From Actinomycetota bacterium (lineage in GTDB: Bacteria; Actinomycetota; Humimicrobiia; Humimicrobiales; Humimicrobiaceae), in assembly GCA_018399435.1 (NCBI GenBank), contig JAGYOJ010000057.1, forward strand, positions 1 through 8,296: a DNA stretch of 8,296 nucleotides, read 5' to 3'. Both the position numbers and the translations under genes were made by a program. The first letter of the stretch is position 1, and every line of letters begins with the position of its first letter. The notes below the pieces were generated by a model, which was not told the origin of the DNA, did no database searches, and worked only from the letters and a program-made list of their open reading frames with translations. Positions 5,708 to 8,296 of the stretch are shown here, piece by piece.

Positions 5708-6307
5708 ATGAAAAGATTTATATTTTTTATTTTCCTAATTATTATTGTTTTATCTTTTACAGCCTGTACAGGCAAGACGCAAGAAACAGTAAAAGAAGTA
5801 AGAAAGGAGCCTTTTTCAGCAGAAGGTATTGAGATAAATGGGATAATCGAAAAAGATGAATATCCGTTTATGCTGGAGGACAGCTCAACAGGCATTAACC
5901 TTTACTGGTTTAATGATGATTCAAACCTTTATATTGGCATTGAAACTGAATCGCAAGGATGGGTTTCAATAGGAATTGACCCTGAAAATGCAATGAAAGG
6001 TGCAAATTTTATTTTAATGGCAAATGAAAATGGGAAAATGAAAGTCAGGGACGATTATGGGACTAGTAATTTTGGCCATTCGCCTGATATTGAATTGGGG
6101 GGAACTGAGGATATTTTAGAATATGCCGACAAGAGCTCTGGAGCCAATTATAGTTATGAACTGATAATTCCAATGGATTCTGGGGATAAATATGATAAAA
6201 GATTAATCCCGGAAACAGAATACACATTACTTTTAGCAGTTTCAAATGATGCTGATTTTAGCAGGAAACATCTTTCAAGGAGCAAAACAGCAATTACTTT
6301 AAATTAA
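5708..6307 (+). CDS. DOMON-domain lipoprotein (putative heme-b or ligand-binding)
   Basis: The protein has 199 residues. Residues 1-19 are a lipoprotein signal (KR, then a hydrophobic core) ending FTAC with C20 as the lipidated residue; Phe at -3 is slightly atypical. Residues about 38-197 read as a single DOMON/DoH-type beta-sandwich: ITGINLYWFNDDSNLYIGIE-like strands at 61-79, GWVSIGIDPENAMKGANF (84-101), D115, GHSPDIELGG (123-132), and a final H188-L-S-R. In heme-binding DOMON domains the ligands come from a Met in the 'M-x-G-A-(D/N)' turn and a His near the C-terminus, here M96 and H188, so heme-b binding is plausible but inferred. Other DOMON domains bind sugars. The protein should sit on the outer face of the membrane. 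It is divergent from perR and tail-to-tail (9-bp overlap) with the minus-strand membrane redox genes, which suggests it is their soluble electron partner. Confidence 0.8.
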   Translation: MKRFIFFIFLIIIVLSFTACTGKTQETVKEVRKEPFSAEGIEINGIIEKDEYPFMLEDSSTGINLYWFNDDSNLYIGIETESQGWVSIGIDPENAMKGANFILMANENGKMKVRDDYGTSNFGHSPDIELGGTEDILEYADKSSGANYSYELIIPMDSGDKYDKRLIPETEYTLLLAVSNDADFSRKHLSRSKTAITLN

Positions 6308-6496
6308 GCCAAAATAATAAAGTAGTGCAACTAAGGCGTGTGATGTAGCTAAAATTAAAGTTATAATGCCTAAAATCCTATGCATTTTGTAATAAGGCCT
6401 TTTCCTTTTTATCCTGAAAAGGATGAGGCCCATCAAACTCAAGACTAATAAGCTGTAAGTTATTATACCTAGAATTAATATCACTCTTGAAATCAT
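6299..6496 (-). CDS. Small 2-TM membrane protein with H-x13-H helix (putative cytochrome b half)
   Basis: The protein has 65 residues. Helix 1 spans about 4-27, then comes a basic loop RIKRKRPYYK (28-37, cytoplasmic by the positive-inside rule), then helix 2 about 39-63 (MHRILGIITLILATSHALVA) with H39 and H53. Two histidines 14 apart on one helix is the arrangement that holds two stacked hemes in cytochrome b and ferric-reductase-like (MsrQ/YedZ) proteins, where a second helix supplies the other pair. A GAGGTG SD (6502-6507), 5 nt before the ATG and overlapping the upstream TGA stop, shows that this short gene is real and coupled to the sulfite-oxidase-like gene. It is far too short to be a complete cytochrome b. 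The family is not firmly recognised; heme binding is inferred. Confidence 0.72.
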   Translation of the reverse strand: MISRVILILGIITYSLLVLSLMGLILFRIKRKRPYYKMHRILGIITLILATSHALVALLYYFGLI

Positions 6497-6505
6497 TTAA
6501 TCACC

Positions 6506-7687
6506 TCATTCATATCTTTTATCAGGCCTATCCCTGCCTGCATAATCTGACCAGCCCCTGCTTTCCCAATATCCCTTATAATCATAATCTACAAGCTCTA
6601 TCTGGTTAATCCATTTAGCCCATTTCATTCCATACTTAGAGGGAATTACCATTCTAACAGGAAATCCATGCACGGGAGCTAATTCCCTTCCATTCATTTT
6701 ATAAGCTAAAATCACTCCTTCTTCTTGGGCTTCTTCTATGGTTATACTGGTAGAATACCCATCCATGCAATAAAATACAACCTCAACTGCAGAATCCCTG
6801 TAATCAATAAATTCTAATATATATGAGAAAGGTATGCCAGTCCAAACTGCATTTCCTATAAGAGGGCCTCCGACAGGATTGGAAATTGTCTCCAATGTCG
6901 CATATACAGATTCTTGTGGCATATTTTTAATATCGATGTAACTAAAGGTTGAAGGGTTATCTACAAGCCCCCCTATTTTTAATTTCCAATCATCTATGTC
7001 TATTCCGGGAGGACCGCTTATTGATAATTTAAACATGCTCTGCTCTGATGCAAATTCTATGCCTTCCATAGTTGCCCTATCTTCAGGGGGAACCAAATCT
7101 TTAAACTCTGAAATAAAATTAAATAGGACAGGATTTTTTACCCATTTATTAGTGGGCCCATTATTTTGGACAATCTTTATGATTCCATCTTCGGAAGGAT
7201 TCAAATACTGGCCATCTTTTTTCCAAACAAGGTAACATTCATCTTTTATTTCTTCTAATTTAAAATCTGCAGCATATAGATCGGTGGCATAAACAGTTAC
7301 ATCTTCTGCTTCATTTTGAATGTTTAAATCCTCAAAAATTAAATTAATATCTATGCCAGTATACTCAATATCTACTTCTTCGCCATCAGATCTTATGCCG
7401 TGTATACTCTTTTCCTGAGTATAATCCCCATATTTTTCTATAATTTCCCTAAAGGTTATTTCATAATCTTCTTCTATAAGCCCATTAAATAATATCTTGT
7501 ATTCAGGTATTCTTTCTGCAAATTCTAAATCACTATCAATCTCATCAATATTAATTTCTGAAGGTATAAACGTTTCGCTTCCTGTGCTCTGGCTTATTTC
7601 ATTTTTAGCAATATAATATGAAAAAAAGCCAATTAAAATTACCATAAAAGCAATAATTAATGTGATGTAAAGTTTCTTTTTATCCAT
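6506..7687 (-). CDS. Membrane-anchored protein with two sulfite-oxidase-type molybdopterin-binding-like domains; Mo-ligand Cys absent
   Basis: The protein has 393 residues. Residues 6-27 form a single N-terminal membrane anchor after MDKKK, with no twin-arginine motif, so the body is probably extracytoplasmic. The C-terminal domain (about 215-370) is clearly of the oxidoreductase molybdopterin-binding (SUOX/MsrP) fold: GGLVDNPSTF (239-248), LETISNPVGGPLIGNAVWTG (265-284), VVFYCMDGYSTSI (303-315), and NGRELAPVHGFPVRMVIPSK (332-351) followed by YGMKWAKWI. The usual family motif is L-x-C-x-S-N-x-V-G-G, whose Cys ligates molybdenum; here that residue is Thr267 (codon ACA). Residues about 64-195 look like a diverged second copy (YTGIDINLIFEDL, AEDVTVYATDLYAADFKLEE), also without a Cys at that place. 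The start overlaps the context of the upstream cytochrome gene (5-bp gap, AGG SD at its stop). It may be a non-catalytic relative or use a different ligand. Confidence 0.82.
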   Translation of the reverse strand: MDKKKLYITLIIAFMVILIGFFSYYIAKNEISQSTGSETFIPSEINIDEIDSDLEFAERIPEYKILFNGLIEEDYEITFREIIEKYGDYTQEKSIHGIRSDGEEVDIEYTGIDINLIFEDLNIQNEAEDVTVYATDLYAADFKLEEIKDECYLVWKKDGQYLNPSEDGIIKIVQNNGPTNKWVKNPVLFNFISEFKDLVPPEDRATMEGIEFASEQSMFKLSISGPPGIDIDDWKLKIGGLVDNPSTFSYIDIKNMPQESVYATLETISNPVGGPLIGNAVWTGIPFSYILEFIDYRDSAVEVVFYCMDGYSTSITIEEAQEEGVILAYKMNGRELAPVHGFPVRMVIPSKYGMKWAKWINQIELVDYDYKGYWESRGWSDYAGRDRPDKRYE

Positions 7688-7692
7688 GATAA

Positions 7693-8007
7693 TTACCTAA
7701 AGGCAAAATAAGAAAACCCAAGAGTAAATATAATGCCAATTATAATTAATAAAATATCTATATATAAACCCTTTACTTTTTTTCTGGCCAAAGCGGCCCT
7801 AATACCCATAACCGAATGGAATGTAAATAAAACCAAAAAAGCTATATTTATATATATTTGGTGAAGGCTATTAGCGATCCCCCGTGTTATAAATGTAAAG
7901 TACCCTACTTGTCTGTAGCCTGTAATTAATAGAAAAATAAAAAGGGGTATAAGCAAGTATGCTATTATCCTATTTAATTTTCTTAAAAACTTATATATCT
8001 TTACCAT
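7693..8007 (-). CDS. Small 3-TM membrane protein with H-x14-H helix (putative cytochrome b half)
   Basis: The protein has 104 residues. Predicted helices are about 12-30 (NRIIAYLLIPLFIFLLITGY), 47-72 (SLHQIYINIAFLVLFTFHSV, with H49 and H64) and 81-102. The basic loop RAALARKKVKG (70-80) should face the cytoplasm. H49 and H64 are 15 apart on one helix, fitting two-heme ligation when paired with another helix of the same kind; the 2-TM protein at 6299-6496 offers H39 and H53. The ATG at 8007 has only a weak CCAGG SD very close to it, so the start is less certain than the others. The stop is 5 bp before the ATG of the sulfite-oxidase-like gene, whose SD is made by the last codon and stop of this gene. 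It resembles the front part of a cytochrome b/ferric-reductase-type domain, but I do not recognise a named family. Confidence 0.72.
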   Translation of the reverse strand: MVKIYKFLRKLNRIIAYLLIPLFIFLLITGYRQVGYFTFITRGIANSLHQIYINIAFLVLFTFHSVMGIRAALARKKVKGLYIDILLIIIGIIFTLGFSYFAFR

Positions 8008-8073
8008 AACCTGGAAAGAAATATTTTTTTATTCCTTCTCCACTCAATTGACTTCTTATTACTTTTACCAGGC

Positions 8074-8296
8074 CTATTGCCCAGATATAGGGTAGGTTTT
8101 TTTATCTATATTTTTAGCGGTTTTCCTAACCAAATTTATATTTATCCTTTCAGGTGAAACAATATATATAATTTTAAATTCAGAAACCTCTTCTGCAATT
8201 GAGTCCAGCTCAGACTTACCCGGGGAAAGGCCGGAAGAGACCGGTTTGCGTGAACTCGAGGAGGAGACCTCTCTTGTTGCCGGGGCGTTACAACTG
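8074..8296 (-). CDS. Unidentified ORF tail (C-terminal part only, cut or joined at the right edge)
   Basis: An open minus-strand frame enters from the right edge and stops at TAG 8076-8074, 66 bp before the 3-TM gene. The last 40 or so residues (EEVSEFKIIYIVSPERIN, then a Lys/Asn-rich end ...KTYPISGQ) have AT-rich codon use like the rest of the window and look like genuine protein. The first 26 codons fall in the G+C-rich end segment and read as Ser/Pro-rich antisense of the Nudix-like sequence, so they are probably not native. No family is recognised. If real, this is the gene upstream of the putative redox cluster. Confidence 0.4.
   Translation of the reverse strand, partial: SCNAPATREVSSSSSRKPVSSGLSPGKSELDSIAEEVSEFKIIYIVSPERININLVRKTAKNIDKKTYPISGQ
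8217..8296 (+). pseudogene. G+C-rich end segment encoding a Nudix-box fragment (foreign or chimeric)
   Basis: From about 8217 the base composition jumps: 46 of the last 76 bases are G or C, against 19 of 60 just before. In the plus-strand frame starting at 8219 the segment reads PGERPEETGLRELEEE then TSLVAGALQL, a strong match to the right-hand part of the Nudix box (E-x7-R-E-U-x-E-E-x-G-U, with Ser at the Gly position) as in ADP-ribose pyrophosphatases. The Gly required six residues before the first Glu is missing, because the sequence left of PGE is AT-rich and unrelated. No start codon for this frame lies in the window. The Nudix gene is therefore broken exactly at the composition change; it continues beyond the right edge. 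Confidence 0.5.

Noticed and set aside
5674..5895. Minus-strand ORF of 73 codons opposite the DOMON gene
   Set aside because: It is a shadow of the lipoprotein signal region; the plus-strand gene has the window's best SD.
6063..6245. Minus-strand ORF of 60 codons
   Set aside because: It is antisense to the DOMON domain and has no SD.
6996..7235. Plus-strand ORF of 79 codons
   Set aside because: It is antisense to the sulfite-oxidase-like gene, whose reading frame is well supported.
6506..7687. Calling the sulfite-oxidase-like gene a pseudogene because of the missing Cys
   Set aside because: The frame is intact over 393 codons, the gene is coupled to its neighbours and other motif residues are kept, so loss of the ligand looks selected rather than decay.
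8008..8073. Promoter or long-range CCTGG/CCAGG stem before the 3-TM gene
   Set aside because: The arms are 5 bp and about 50 nt apart, and no convincing -35/-10 pair is visible.
1..8296. tRNA, rRNA, CRISPR array, insertion sequence or riboswitch
   Set aside because: I saw no clover-leaf-like sequence, regular repeats, transposase motifs or terminal inverted repeats; nearly all space is taken by protein genes.

Overview
The window is AT-rich (roughly one third G+C by eye) and densely packed. Nearly all genes read on the minus strand, with short gaps and good Shine-Dalgarno (SD) sites. The content suggests an anaerobic, probably monoderm-like bacterium: an anaerobe-type oxygen defence set (superoxide reductase, flavodiiron protein, peroxiredoxin, ferritin, PerR), a LytR-CpsA-Psr envelope protein and no outer-membrane genes. 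The lineage cannot be fixed from this sequence.

Right to left along the minus strand, positions 5573 to 1 read as one co-directional series. It runs perR (Fur-family peroxide sensor), three-cysteine peroxiredoxin, two-iron desulfoferrodoxin (superoxide reductase), FtnA-type ferritin, a hairpin, flavodiiron protein (O2/NO reductase), a TIGR02757/DUF2400 protein, a DUF4214-LytR/CpsA/Psr fusion, and the first 77 codons of a MATE exporter cut by the window edge. The first six genes form a coherent unit: superoxide to peroxide to water, O2 to water, iron storage, and the sensor. A TTGACT/TATACT promoter precedes perR. A perfect 7-1-7 palindrome overlaps its -10, and a Fur/PerR-box-like palindrome overlaps the perR start codons, so autoregulation is likely.

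Positions 5708-8007 hold a second, membrane-associated redox block. A plus-strand lipoprotein with a DOMON-like (possibly heme-b) domain faces a minus-strand set: a 3-TM protein with an H-x14-H helix, a membrane-anchored protein with two sulfite-oxidase-type (molybdopterin-binding-like) domains, and a 2-TM protein with an H-x13-H helix. The two small membrane proteins look like separated halves of a four-histidine, two-heme cytochrome b. The sulfite-oxidase-like protein lacks the usual Mo-ligating cysteine (Thr in its place) and any twin-arginine signal. Together they look like an uncharacterised extracytoplasmic electron-transfer module, and this is the most interesting part of the window.

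The right end (about 8217-8296) changes abruptly to about 60% G+C and, on the plus strand, encodes a Nudix-box fragment. The Nudix similarity starts exactly at the composition change. This is either a recombination boundary or a chimeric assembly join. Just left of it, a minus-strand ORF tail of unknown identity ends at 8074.
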